Positions 1 to 8,302 of a DNA stretch of 64,000 nucleotides are shown piece by piece. The notes beneath the pieces are model-generated. The model saw only the letters and a list, made by a program, of their open reading frames with translations, was not told where the DNA came from and made no database searches. The stretch comes from JANJUO01 sp942492935 (GTDB lineage Bacteria; Bacteroidota; Ignavibacteria; Kapaibacteriales; UBA2268): the NCBI GenBank assembly GCA_942492935.1, contig OW818654.1, forward strand, positions 2,480,001 through 2,544,000, written 5' to 3'. The translations under genes were made by a program, and so were the position numbers. Every line of letters starts with the position of its first letter. Positions within the stretch are counted from its first letter, which is position 1.

Positions 1-2
1 AT

Positions 3-539
3 GTTTCAAAAGAAAATGAAGTATTAAACACTTACAATAGCATTGTAAAGTGTAAAAAATCACCGGATATTCTTATTAATAATTCTGGTATTGGAATCTT
101 CAAAAGCTTTGTTAATACTGGAATTGAAGATTTTGATTTGATGACTAATGTCAATTATAGAGGTGCTTTTCTCTGTACAAAATCTGTAATTAATGATATG
201 CTCGAAAAACAAAATGGATTTATTGTTAACATTCTTTCTGTTGCCTGTTTAGATAGATTTGCCAATAGTTCTGCTTATGCTGGAAGTAAATCAGCATTAC
301 TTTCTATGAGTAGAGTTTTACGTGAAGAAGTTAGAAAAGATAATATTAAAGTTCTTGATGTATTTCCCGGAGCAACTGCAACTCCAATTTGGAATCCAAA
401 AGTATTGGAAAAACATTCAACTAAAATGATGGCTACAACAGATATTGCAATTGCCATTATTTCTGCGATTGAAAATTCAATAAATAATAATATGATGATT
501 GAAGAATTAATATTAAAGCCACAACAAGGGAATTTATGA
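3..539 (+). CDS. Short-chain dehydrogenase/reductase (SDR), 5' end cut by window
   Basis: This is the C-terminal two thirds of an NAD(P)-dependent SDR oxidoreductase; the frame is open from base 3, so the start and the Gly-rich cofactor motif lie outside the window. Visible family marks are an NNSGIG segment (the usual NNAG structural motif), an ILSVA serine strand, and the catalytic YAGSK (YxxxK) about 13 residues after that serine, followed by a VFPGATATPIW loop typical of the post-catalytic PG motif. The substrate cannot be told from sequence. Its TGA stop overlaps the ATG of uvrC (ATGA), so the two are probably co-transcribed and translationally coupled. Family assignment is firm, specific function unknown. 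Confidence 0.88.
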   Translation, partial: VSKENEVLNTYNSIVKCKKSPDILINNSGIGIFKSFVNTGIEDFDLMTNVNYRGAFLCTKSVINDMLEKQNGFIVNILSVACLDRFANSSAYAGSKSALLSMSRVLREEVRKDNIKVLDVFPGATATPIWNPKVLEKHSTKMMATTDIAIAIISAIENSINNNMMIEELILKPQQGNL

Positions 540-2416
540 TTGAACCTATTGCACAAGAAGAAATTATTAATGAAATTGAAACATTTATTGATATTTCATT
601 AGTTGAAAAAATTAGTAATTTACCCACAAAACCGGGTATTTATCAATATTTTAATTCTTCAGGTACAATTATTTATGTCGGTAAAGCAAAAAATTTAAGA
701 AACAGAGTTCGTAGTTATTTCCAAAATGGAAGATATTATGATGCGAAAACAAAGGCACTTGTGGCTAAAATTAGCGATGTTGAAGTAATCGTTGTTGATA
801 CAGAAGCTGAAGCATTGATATTAGAAGATACATTAATTAAAAAGCATAAACCTAAGTACAATGTACTACTTAGAGATGATAAAACGTTTCCATATATTAG
901 AATTACATCTGAACCCTATCCGAGAGTATTTCCCACAAGAAAAGTAATTAAAGATGGCTCGAAATATTTTGGTCCATTCACTGAACTTGGCAGAATGAAG
1001 CATTTATTAAGGACTTTACGTTCTTTATTTCTTTTAAGAAGTTGCGATTTGAATATTAATGATTCATCAATTGCAAATAAAAAGCATAAAGTTTGTTTGG
1101 ATTATCATATAAAAAAATGCGAAGGACCTTGTGAGGGATTGGTTTCACAAGAATATTACAACAACAATATCAAACAATCAATTCAAATTCTTAATGGAAA
1201 AACCAAAGATGTTGAAAAATTTCTTGAAAATCAAATGGAGAAATATGCAGAAGAAATGAAGTTTGAACAAGCGGCGGTTATAAGAAACAGATTGAATGCA
1301 CTAAAAGATTATTCTGCCAAACAGAAAATTATTACAACTGATTTGATTGACCGTGATATTTTTGGAATTGCTAAAGCTGATGATTATGGCTGTTCAATTG
1401 TTCTAAAAATTAGAGATGGAAAATTAATTGGGAAAAGGCATTTTATTGTTAAAAATACTGATTTGCTTAGTGATGAAAGTATAATTCAAAGAACAATTGA
1501 AAAATGGTATCTCGAAACAGATTTTATTCCCAAGGACTTATACTTACCTAATGAAATTAATGATGTGGAATACATTACTGATTGGCTTGGTAGAATTAAA
1601 GGTTCAACAATCAATATTCATATTCCAAAAGTTGGTGACAAAAGAAAAATGGTTGAAATGGCTAATACAAATGCTGAATTTATTTTGAAAGAATATATTT
1701 TAGCTATTGATACACGTGATTCTGTAATTCCTCGAATGGTAGTATCTCTTCAAAGAGATTTACATTTGACAAAACCACCTATTAGAATTGAATGTTTTGA
1801 TAATTCACATTTTCAAGGTACTGATATTGTTTCATCAATGGTAGTTTTCGAAGATGGTAAGCCAAAAAAATCTGAATATAGAAAATATAAAGCAAAGGAA
1901 ATTGAAGGGAATGATGATTTTGCAACAATGCGAGAAACTATTAAAAGACGTTATACAAGAGTTGTTAACGAAAACTTGCAACTGCCTGATTTAATTGTAG
2001 TTGATGGTGGTAAAGGGCAGTTATCAGCCGCTTACAGTATAATTAAGGAATTGGGAATTGACCATCGTGTAAGTATAATTGGTCTTGCAAAAAGATTGGA
2101 AGAAGTTTTTTTTCCTGAAGAACCTGAACCAATAATGCTACCAAGAACTTCAAGCAGTTTAAGATTGATTCAGCAATTAAGAGATGAGGCACACAGATTT
2201 GCAATTACATTTCATAGACAATTACGAGATAAACGAACTCTGCAAACCGAACTCACTGAAATTAAAGGAATTGGCAAAAAGACTGCAGAAAGGTTGTTAA
2301 CTGAATTAGGTTCAGTCGAAATCATAAAACAATCAACAGATGAGCAAATTCTACAATTTACTAACGAAAAAGTATTAAAAGCCCTAAGAGAACATTTTGG
2401 AAATAAAACTCCTTAG
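536..2416 (+). CDS. uvrC: UvrABC excinuclease subunit C
   Basis: UvrC makes both incisions around bulky lesions bound by UvrA/UvrB in nucleotide excision repair. The 626 residues match the family's length. Domains in order: GIY-YIG nuclease (GIY at 34-36, YVGKAKNLRNR from 47) for the 3' cut; a cysteine-containing middle region; a UVR helical hairpin (around 228-255) that contacts UvrB; the RNase H-like 5' nuclease with ECFDNSHFQG, VVDGGKGQ and DEAHRFAITFHR carrying the acidic and His residues; and a C-terminal helix-hairpin-helix pair (EIKGIGKKTAERLL). The ATG overlaps the stop of the SDR gene. No odd features; identification is secure. Confidence 0.97.
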   Translation: MIEPIAQEEIINEIETFIDISLVEKISNLPTKPGIYQYFNSSGTIIYVGKAKNLRNRVRSYFQNGRYYDAKTKALVAKISDVEVIVVDTEAEALILEDTLIKKHKPKYNVLLRDDKTFPYIRITSEPYPRVFPTRKVIKDGSKYFGPFTELGRMKHLLRTLRSLFLLRSCDLNINDSSIANKKHKVCLDYHIKKCEGPCEGLVSQEYYNNNIKQSIQILNGKTKDVEKFLENQMEKYAEEMKFEQAAVIRNRLNALKDYSAKQKIITTDLIDRDIFGIAKADDYGCSIVLKIRDGKLIGKRHFIVKNTDLLSDESIIQRTIEKWYLETDFIPKDLYLPNEINDVEYITDWLGRIKGSTINIHIPKVGDKRKMVEMANTNAEFILKEYILAIDTRDSVIPRMVVSLQRDLHLTKPPIRIECFDNSHFQGTDIVSSMVVFEDGKPKKSEYRKYKAKEIEGNDDFATMRETIKRRYTRVVNENLQLPDLIVVDGGKGQLSAAYSIIKELGIDHRVSIIGLAKRLEEVFFPEEPEPIMLPRTSSSLRLIQQLRDEAHRFAITFHRQLRDKRTLQTELTEIKGIGKKTAERLLTELGSVEIIKQSTDEQILQFTNEKVLKALREHFGNKTP

Positions 2417-2435
2417 ATGCGGATAAATGAATTAT

Positions 2436-2460
2436 GAATTAGCAACGTAATTGCGATTTA
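2436..2460 (+). repeat. Partial copy of the IS200-associated hairpin repeat
   Basis: TTAGCAACGTAATTGCGA repeats the first hairpin of the 72-bp repeats downstream (GCAAC, GTA loop, then ATTGC instead of GTTGC, leaving one mismatch in the stem). The rest of the repeat is missing; a G-rich tract follows. Confidence 0.6.
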
Positions 2461-2503
2461 ATCGGGGTATCGGTTTTCGGGAATCGGGTTTCGGTTTTGG
2501 GTT

Positions 2504-2575
2504 TAGCAACGTAGTTGCGAACTGTTTGTAGAAAGTGCTTTTTATTTTTAGAAGTTAGCTCAGTAGGAGCGGATA
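2504..2575 (+). repeat. IS200/REP-like end repeat, copy A
   Basis: This is a 72-bp unit with two short hairpins that both expose a GTA loop: GCAAC-GTA-GTTGC (2506-2518) and GCTCA-GTA-GGAGC (2558-2570). Between them is the conserved core CGAACTGTTTGTAG and a T-rich stretch. Copy B lies exactly 100 bp downstream in the same orientation. The arrangement next to a Y1 transposase suggests substrate hairpins of that enzyme. Confidence 0.75.
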
Positions 2576-2603
2576 ATCCAATTACCCATTAAAAATTACG
2601 AAT

Positions 2604-2675
2604 TAGCAACGTAGTTGCGAACTGTTTGTAGCAAATGCGTTTTCTTTTTAGAATTTAGCTCTGTAGGAGCGGATA
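2604..2675 (+). repeat. IS200/REP-like end repeat, copy B
   Basis: This is a direct repeat of copy A with fewer than a dozen differences, mostly in the T-rich middle. Hairpins are GCAAC-GTA-GTTGC (2606-2618) and GCTCT-GTA-GGAGC (2658-2670). It ends 2 bp before the transposase stop codon (transposase on the minus strand), so it forms the left end of the element. Confidence 0.78.
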
Positions 2676-2677
2676 TT

Positions 2678-3136
2678 TTACTCAATATTAAAAATATATT
2701 TTTCATCAAATTCAACTTCGAATTTTTTTAAAAATTCAACATATTCTTCTCGAAAAGTTGATTTTTTATGGTGAATTTGCTGATTTAATATATATTTTAC
2801 AACCATATTGATTTGACTTTTTGAATATGAAAATGCTCCATATCCTTCCTGCCAATTAAATTTACATTTCATCCAATTGCTCTCGTTAATAAATCTTGAT
2901 GAAATTGCTTTAATATCACGAACTAAATCGGATAATGATTTACTTGGGGAAAAGCCAATCAGTAAATGAGTGTGGTCTGGCATTGAATATATTGCCAACA
3001 TTTTGTGTTCACGATTTTGAACGATACCGGAAATATATCTTTGAAGTTCTTCCCGATGTTCATTGGAAATCATATTTTCCCTGCCCTTAACAGCAAAAAT
3101 TATGTGAATATAAATTTGCGTATATGTATTTGCCAT
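2678..3136 (-). CDS. IS200-like / REP-associated Y1 tyrosine transposase
   Basis: This is a 152-residue HUH single-strand transposase of the IS200/TnpA_REP type. The HUH metal motif is HTH in MPDHTHLLIGF, and the probable nucleophile is the tyrosine of VVKYILNQQ, with the usual QIHHKKSTFREEYVEFLKKF tail. Length and ends look intact, so it may be functional. These enzymes act on DNA hairpins in single strands and either move themselves or mobilise short palindromic repeats. It lies between hairpin repeats: two direct copies on the left and one inverted copy on the right. No accessory TnpB is present. Whether it is an insertion sequence or a domesticated RAYT cannot be decided from one locus. 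Confidence 0.9.
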   Translation of the reverse strand: MANTYTQIYIHIIFAVKGRENMISNEHREELQRYISGIVQNREHKMLAIYSMPDHTHLLIGFSPSKSLSDLVRDIKAISSRFINESNWMKCKFNWQEGYGAFSYSKSQINMVVKYILNQQIHHKKSTFREEYVEFLKKFEVEFDEKYIFNIE

Positions 3137-3145
3137 ATTGAAAAC

Positions 3146-3218
3146 CCGCTCCTACAGAGCTAATTGGTTGAAAAAATCTTTTATTCTACAAACAGTTCGT
3201 TCCTACGGAACTAAATTC
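3146..3218 (-). repeat. IS200/REP-like end repeat, inverted copy C
   Basis: Read on the minus strand this matches copies A and B: hairpin GTTCC-GTA-GGAAC, the same CGAACTGTTTGTAG core, a T-rich spacer and GCTCT-GTA-GGAGC. The first hairpin has changed both arms relative to A/B (GCAAC/GTTGC) while keeping pairing and the GTA loop. It starts 9 bp upstream of the transposase start. Confidence 0.75.
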
Positions 3219-3610
3219 AATTAATATTTACGAATTACGAATTTTACACGGATTTAATGAAGTTTTATCCTTCAATCTCCACCACACCATTTACTTTTAA
3301 TTTGATGATTTCAATTGCATTAATTTATTTCTAAAATTATCCAAATAACTATTACAAATATATTGAATTTATTGAAACAGTGAAAAAGAAACTTATCAAT
3401 AAATGTTTTTACAATTTCATTTATATGATAAGATTGAAATACTTTTGAAAATTATTGTTTTCAATTGTATAATTTATTTAATTTACAAACATAGTTGTTG
3501 ATAAATTTTTCGTGATTTTTTCAGTAAAATTCCGTATTTTTGTGAGTTTGTTAGGTAACAATAACATTAAATTTGTTTTGAAAAATATTCACTAATAATA
3601 AGATTCAACG
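3219..3610. other. AT-rich spacer upstream of gyrA
   Basis: There is no coding signal here. The sequence is AT-rich with short T and A runs. The only feature I can support is the -7-like promoter box near 3535, listed separately. Confidence 0.6.
3535..3542 (+). promoter_or_regulatory. Candidate gyrA promoter -7 box (TATTTTTG)
   Basis: TATTTTTG fits the Bacteroidota TAnnTTTG consensus and lies 68 nt before the gyrA ATG. No TTG at the ideal -33 spacing is seen, so support is the box alone. Confidence 0.45.
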
Positions 3611-6109
3611 ATGTCATTACTCGGAAATGAACAAATAATTCAAACGCTACTTGAAGATGAAATGAGAAGCTCTTACCTTGACTATTCAATGTCGGTAATT
3701 GTTTCAAGAGCATTGCCGGATGTTAGAGATGGTCTAAAACCGGTTCACAGAAGAATTCTATTTGCAATGCAGGATTTAGGTTTATTGCCTAATAAGGCAC
3801 ATAAAAAATCTGCACGTCTTGTGGGTGAAGTACTTGGTAAATACCACCCGCATGGTGATTCATCTGTTTATGATGCAATGGTTCGCCTTGCACAAGAATG
3901 GAATATGAGATATCCACTTGTAGATGGTCAAGGTAACTTTGGCTCAATTGATGGCGACCCTGCTGCCGCTATGCGTTATACAGAAACCAGACTTTCCCAA
4001 ATTGCGATGCAAACTCTCAGGGATATTGATAAAAACACAGTAGATTTTCAATATAATTTTGATGAATCCCTGAAAGAACCAACAGTCTTACCTTCCATTT
4101 TACCAACTTTGTTATTGAATGGTGCAAGCGGTATCGCAGTTGGTATGGCTACAAATATTCCGCCTCACAATTTGGGGGAAATTGTAAATGGATTGCAAGC
4201 TTTAATTGAAAATCCTGAACTTACTGATGAAGAATTGCTGAAAATTGTTCCTGCTCCAGATTTCCCAACAGGTGGTATAATTTATGGATATAGCGGTGTA
4301 AGAGATTGTTATTTAACAGGTAGAGGTAAAATAATACTTAGAGCCAAAGTATCAATCGAAGAGAATAAAACAAGGTCTAAACAATCTTTAATAGTAACTG
4401 AATTACCTTATCAAGTAAATAAAGCTTCTTTAATTGAAAAAATTGCAGACTTAGTTAGGTCAAAGCATATTGAAGATATTTCTGGTTTGAATGATGAATC
4501 TGACCGTGATGGTATGAGAATCGTAATTGATTTGAAGAGAGATGCTATTGCTGAAGTTGTTTTAAATAATCTATTTAAACATACTCAAATGCAGGTAACA
4601 TTTGGTGCTAATATGCTTTCATTGGTAAAAGGAAGACCGCGTGTCCTTACTTTGAAGCAGATGATGCAATACTTTATTAAATTTAGAAATGAAATAATTG
4701 TTAGAAGAACCAAATTTGAATTAGATACTGCGGAAAAAAGAGCTCATATTCTTGAGGGCTTTATAATTGCACTCGATAATATTGAAGAAGTTATCAAAAC
4801 TATCAGAGCATCTGCAGATGTTCATATAGCATCGGCTGCTTTGCAAGCACAATTCGCATTAAGTGAAATTCAAGCAAAAGCTATTCTTGAAATGCGTTTG
4901 CAACGGCTTACTGGTCTTGAAAGAGACAAGATTCTTAAAGAATACCGTGAGCTATTGCAGACAATAGAACGCTTAAGAGCAATTCTTGCAAGTAAAGAAT
5001 TACAAATGCAAATTATCTCTCAAGAATTGAAAGAACTCAAAGATAAATTTAATGACCCTCGTAGAACTGAAATTGTACTCGAAGGAAAAGATTTTACTCT
5101 TGAAGATATGATTGCCAATGAAGAAGTAATCATAACTATTACTCATAAAGGATATATCAAACGTACTCCGGTTTCAACTTACAGGCGCCAAAACAAAGGT
5201 GGCAGGGGCTTAAGTGGTACAGGTACTTATGATGATGATTATGTAGAATTTATTTTCCAAGCATCTACACATCATTTCCTTCTTGCATTTACTGATTTTG
5301 GTAGAGTATTCAAAATTAAAGTTTATGATATTCCTGAAGGTAGTAGAACTGCAAAAGGTAGGTCTATTGCAAATGTTATAGCAAAAATGCCAAATGAAAA
5401 AGTTTCAGTATTCCGTTCTGTTAAGGAATTTACAGACGATGAGTTCGTTGTAATGTGTACCGAACAAGGTACAATTAAGAAAACTGAATTATCGCATTTT
5501 GCTAATGTACGCTCAACAGGTATCATCGCTATTAATTTAGGTGAAGGTGATAGATTAATTTCTACTCAAATTACCGATGGTTCTTATGATATTATAATTG
5601 GAACAAGAGAAGGTTTAGCTTGTAGATTTCGTGAAAGTGATGTTCGTTCAATGGGTAGAACTGCAGCGGGTGTTATTGGGATTAATTTATCTGACACAGA
5701 TAAAGTTGTTTCAATGATTGCTATTAAGCGCCAAGATACCCAAGTAATAGTAGTTTCTGAACGTGGCTATGGCAAGCGTACTAAATATGAAGAATTTAGA
5801 CTTACAAAACGTGGTGCAAAAGGTGTTATCTCAATGAATCTTACTGAAAAAACCGGAAAAGTTGTTGCAATTATGCAGGCAATTGATTCTGATGATTTAG
5901 TTGTTATGACTTCAAAAGGTATTCTTATCAGACAAGGTATGAAAGAGATTAGAACTATTGGTAGAAACACTCAAGGTGTTCGATTAATTAGACTTGATGA
6001 AGGTGATTTCATTGCTGATATTACATCAGTTGAACATGAAGAAATTGATATTAATGAAACTGATGAAGCAAGCGTTGTAAACGAAGGGCTTCAAGAGCAA
6101 TTACTATAA
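3611..6109 (+). CDS. gyrA: DNA gyrase subunit A
   Basis: GyrA cuts and reseals DNA in the GyrA2GyrB2 complex that adds negative supercoils. The 832 residues include the winged-helix/tower core with catalytic Tyr123 (AAMRYTETRL) and the quinolone-determining region HPHGDSSVYD, where Ser84 and Asp88 (E. coli Ser83/Asp87) are the wild-type residues. The C-terminal beta-pinwheel starts with a GyrA box, QNKGGRG at 527-533, a variant of QRRGGKG; this argues for gyrase rather than topoisomerase IV ParC. The tail is acidic. ddl follows 15 bp later on the same strand and is probably co-transcribed. No gyrB is in the window. Confidence 0.96.
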   Translation: MSLLGNEQIIQTLLEDEMRSSYLDYSMSVIVSRALPDVRDGLKPVHRRILFAMQDLGLLPNKAHKKSARLVGEVLGKYHPHGDSSVYDAMVRLAQEWNMRYPLVDGQGNFGSIDGDPAAAMRYTETRLSQIAMQTLRDIDKNTVDFQYNFDESLKEPTVLPSILPTLLLNGASGIAVGMATNIPPHNLGEIVNGLQALIENPELTDEELLKIVPAPDFPTGGIIYGYSGVRDCYLTGRGKIILRAKVSIEENKTRSKQSLIVTELPYQVNKASLIEKIADLVRSKHIEDISGLNDESDRDGMRIVIDLKRDAIAEVVLNNLFKHTQMQVTFGANMLSLVKGRPRVLTLKQMMQYFIKFRNEIIVRRTKFELDTAEKRAHILEGFIIALDNIEEVIKTIRASADVHIASAALQAQFALSEIQAKAILEMRLQRLTGLERDKILKEYRELLQTIERLRAILASKELQMQIISQELKELKDKFNDPRRTEIVLEGKDFTLEDMIANEEVIITITHKGYIKRTPVSTYRRQNKGGRGLSGTGTYDDDYVEFIFQASTHHFLLAFTDFGRVFKIKVYDIPEGSRTAKGRSIANVIAKMPNEKVSVFRSVKEFTDDEFVVMCTEQGTIKKTELSHFANVRSTGIIAINLGEGDRLISTQITDGSYDIIIGTREGLACRFRESDVRSMGRTAAGVIGINLSDTDKVVSMIAIKRQDTQVIVVSERGYGKRTKYEEFRLTKRGAKGVISMNLTEKTGKVVAIMQAIDSDDLVVMTSKGILIRQGMKEIRTIGRNTQGVRLIRLDEGDFIADITSVEHEEIDINETDEASVVNEGLQEQLL

Positions 6110-6124
6110 GGGAATAAAATATTT

Positions 6125-7150
6125 ATGAAAATTGCAGTTATTTTTGGCGGTTTATCAAAAGAAAGAAATGTTTCAATTAATGGTGGCAAAGCTGTAATTA
6201 ATGCTCTTAAATCTGAGGATTTTGAAGTTATTGCTATTGACCCAGCTTTAGGTAAAGAATTTGGCAAATCTATTGAAGTTTTGAATGGAAATTTGGTTAT
6301 CTCTGATGAAGAGATAGCCAAATATTCACCTAAGAATTATATAGATTGTATTAATTCTGAAATATTTGATGATGTAGATTGTGCTTTTATTGTACTTCAT
6401 GGTACTTATGGCGAAGATGGTAGAATTCAGGCATTGCTTGAATTAAGAGGGATTCCTTATACAGGAAGCGGAGTCATGGCAAGTTCTCTTGCTATGAATA
6501 AAGCATCATCAAAAATGGTATTTTCAGCCAATGGAGTACTTACTCCTGATGGAACTTTAGTTTCAAAAGATGATTGGGATAATCACGATTTAATCAAAGA
6601 TATAAGAAGTAGTTTAGGGGATAAATTAGTAATTAAACCTAATGAACAAGGTTCGACAATCGGTTTAAGTATTATCAAAAATGGTAATCTTGATGATATT
6701 GGTTTAGCTATTAAAAATGCTTGTGAATTTTCTAATGAAGCTGTAGTTGAAAAGTATATAAAAGGACGTGAGTTAACTGTTGGTATTGTTGGAGATACGG
6801 TATTACCAATAATAGAAATTGTACCTGAAGATGGTTTTTATGATTACGAACATAAATACACTAAAGGTAAAACTGAATATTTATGTCCTGCAGAACTTAG
6901 CTTAGATATTGAAGAGTTTATTATGTCAATGGCGGAAGTAGCATATAAATCAATTGGTTGCGAGGGTTTCGGTAGAGTTGATTTTCGACTTGATGAAGAT
7001 GGTCAACCATTTTGTCTTGAAGTGAATACTATTCCGGGCTTTACCGAATTGAGTTTAGTTCCTATGGCAGCAAAAAGTGTGGGAATTGAATTTGTAGATT
7101 TGTGTAAGCAATTGATTGATATTGCAATGAATAAAAAAAGTGTTGAATAA
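6125..7150 (+). CDS. ddl: D-alanine--D-alanine ligase
   Basis: Ddl joins two D-alanines with ATP to make the dipeptide end of the peptidoglycan stem, in the cytoplasm. At 341 residues it is normal length. ATP-grasp features: N-terminal VIFGGLSKERNVSI, VLHGTYGEDGRIQALLELRGIPYTG, the ATP-binding VIKPNEQGSTIGLS loop, KYIKGRELTVGI, and the metal-binding VDFRLDEDG...CLEVNTIPGFT with downstream LVPMAAKS. It begins 15 bp after gyrA on the same strand, so an operon is likely even though the functions are unrelated. The first loop has LSKERNVS where many relatives have SxEHxVS; this is minor. Confidence 0.96.
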   Translation: MKIAVIFGGLSKERNVSINGGKAVINALKSEDFEVIAIDPALGKEFGKSIEVLNGNLVISDEEIAKYSPKNYIDCINSEIFDDVDCAFIVLHGTYGEDGRIQALLELRGIPYTGSGVMASSLAMNKASSKMVFSANGVLTPDGTLVSKDDWDNHDLIKDIRSSLGDKLVIKPNEQGSTIGLSIIKNGNLDDIGLAIKNACEFSNEAVVEKYIKGRELTVGIVGDTVLPIIEIVPEDGFYDYEHKYTKGKTEYLCPAELSLDIEEFIMSMAEVAYKSIGCEGFGRVDFRLDEDGQPFCLEVNTIPGFTELSLVPMAAKSVGIEFVDLCKQLIDIAMNKKSVE

Positions 7151-7269
7151 TGTTAAATCAATGTATATAAGTCAATTTATCTAAACCTTTCTAATGTATT
7201 GGTTTAATACTTTCACTTTTTGTTTTAATGTAATTAGTAATATTTAGTAAATAAAATAAGTAAATTGTT

Positions 7270-8274
7270 ATGAATAAAGATATTGAATTAATTGGATTAG
7301 GAAATGGTTTAGTTGACCTGATGTTTGAAGTTTCAGAAATTGAACTTAATGATTTTAATTTAAAGAAAGGCGAAATGTTACTTGTTGAAACAAGCAAACA
7401 AGAGCCGATTTTAAAGAAATTTGCTGAACGTTCTCAATATAAATGTAGTGGTGGTTCTGCTGCAAATACTATTATTGCTTTCTCTCAATTAGGTGGAAAA
7501 TCAGCATATAAAACCGTATTAGGTAAAGATGATTTAGGGAAATTCTATGCAAAAGAATTTGAAGATTTAGGTATTGTATTAAATGCCGATTTTGTGGAAG
7601 ATTTACCTACAGGTACTTGCGTTGTGTTGATTACTCCCGATACAGAAAGAACAATGCATACAGCACTTGGAGCAACTGCATTATTCAATGAAAATCATAT
7701 TAATGAAGATATAATTGCCCGTTCAGAATGGCTATATATAGAAGGATACAAATTTTCAGAAGATTCAAGTTCTAAAGCTATATTTAAGGCAATTGAAACA
7801 GCAAAGAAGCATAATACAAAGATTTCTGTTACTTTTTCTGATGTTTTTATAACTAATATTTTTAAAAGTAATTTAAGCAAAGTTGTGGAAGTTGCTGACT
7901 TGGTTTTTTGTAACGACCAAGAAGCAATGTCCTATACTAACACTAATGACGCTGAAACTGCATTTAACGAATTAGCCAAAATATGCCCAAATGTAATTGT
8001 TACGCAAGGTAAAAATGGTTCGCTTGTAAAGTGGAACAATGAAATTTTACAAATTCCTTCATACAAAGCAAATCCTTTAGATACAACTGGAGCTGGTGAT
8101 ATGTTTGCAGGCGCTTTCTTATACGGTTTAATCAAAACAAATTCTCCAAAAATTGCTGGACATTTAGCTTCTTATGCTGCATCTGTAATAGTATCTCAAT
8201 TTGGAGCAAGAATAAGTGGCGATATGAATGAAATCAAGAGAAAAATTTCAGAAGAATTTGGTATTAGTTTGTAG
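7270..8274 (+). CDS. PfkB-family kinase, adenosine kinase-like
   Basis: This 334-residue sugar/nucleoside kinase of the ribokinase fold probably phosphorylates adenosine or a related nucleoside with ATP. Evidence: N-terminal GLGNGLVDLMFEV, the Gly-rich CSGGSAANTIIAFSQLGG substrate segment (PfkB signature 1 region), GKDDLGKFYAKEFEDLGI, and the PfkB signature 2 DTTGAGDMFAGAFLYGL with the catalytic Asp. The pattern resembles bacterial adenosine-kinase-like proteins more than fructokinases, but the substrate is inferred. It lies 119 bp after ddl and 28 bp before the next gene on the same strand. Confidence 0.88.
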   Translation: MNKDIELIGLGNGLVDLMFEVSEIELNDFNLKKGEMLLVETSKQEPILKKFAERSQYKCSGGSAANTIIAFSQLGGKSAYKTVLGKDDLGKFYAKEFEDLGIVLNADFVEDLPTGTCVVLITPDTERTMHTALGATALFNENHINEDIIARSEWLYIEGYKFSEDSSSKAIFKAIETAKKHNTKISVTFSDVFITNIFKSNLSKVVEVADLVFCNDQEAMSYTNTNDAETAFNELAKICPNVIVTQGKNGSLVKWNNEILQIPSYKANPLDTTGAGDMFAGAFLYGLIKTNSPKIAGHLASYAASVIVSQFGARISGDMNEIKRKISEEFGISL

Positions 8275-8302
8275 TGTATGTTGAAATTATCTTTATAAAA
8301 TA

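Noticed and set aside
2504..2675. CRISPR array
   Set aside because: Only two direct copies, 72 bp long with internal hairpins and a 28-bp gap, next to a Y1 transposase; no further repeats or cas genes.
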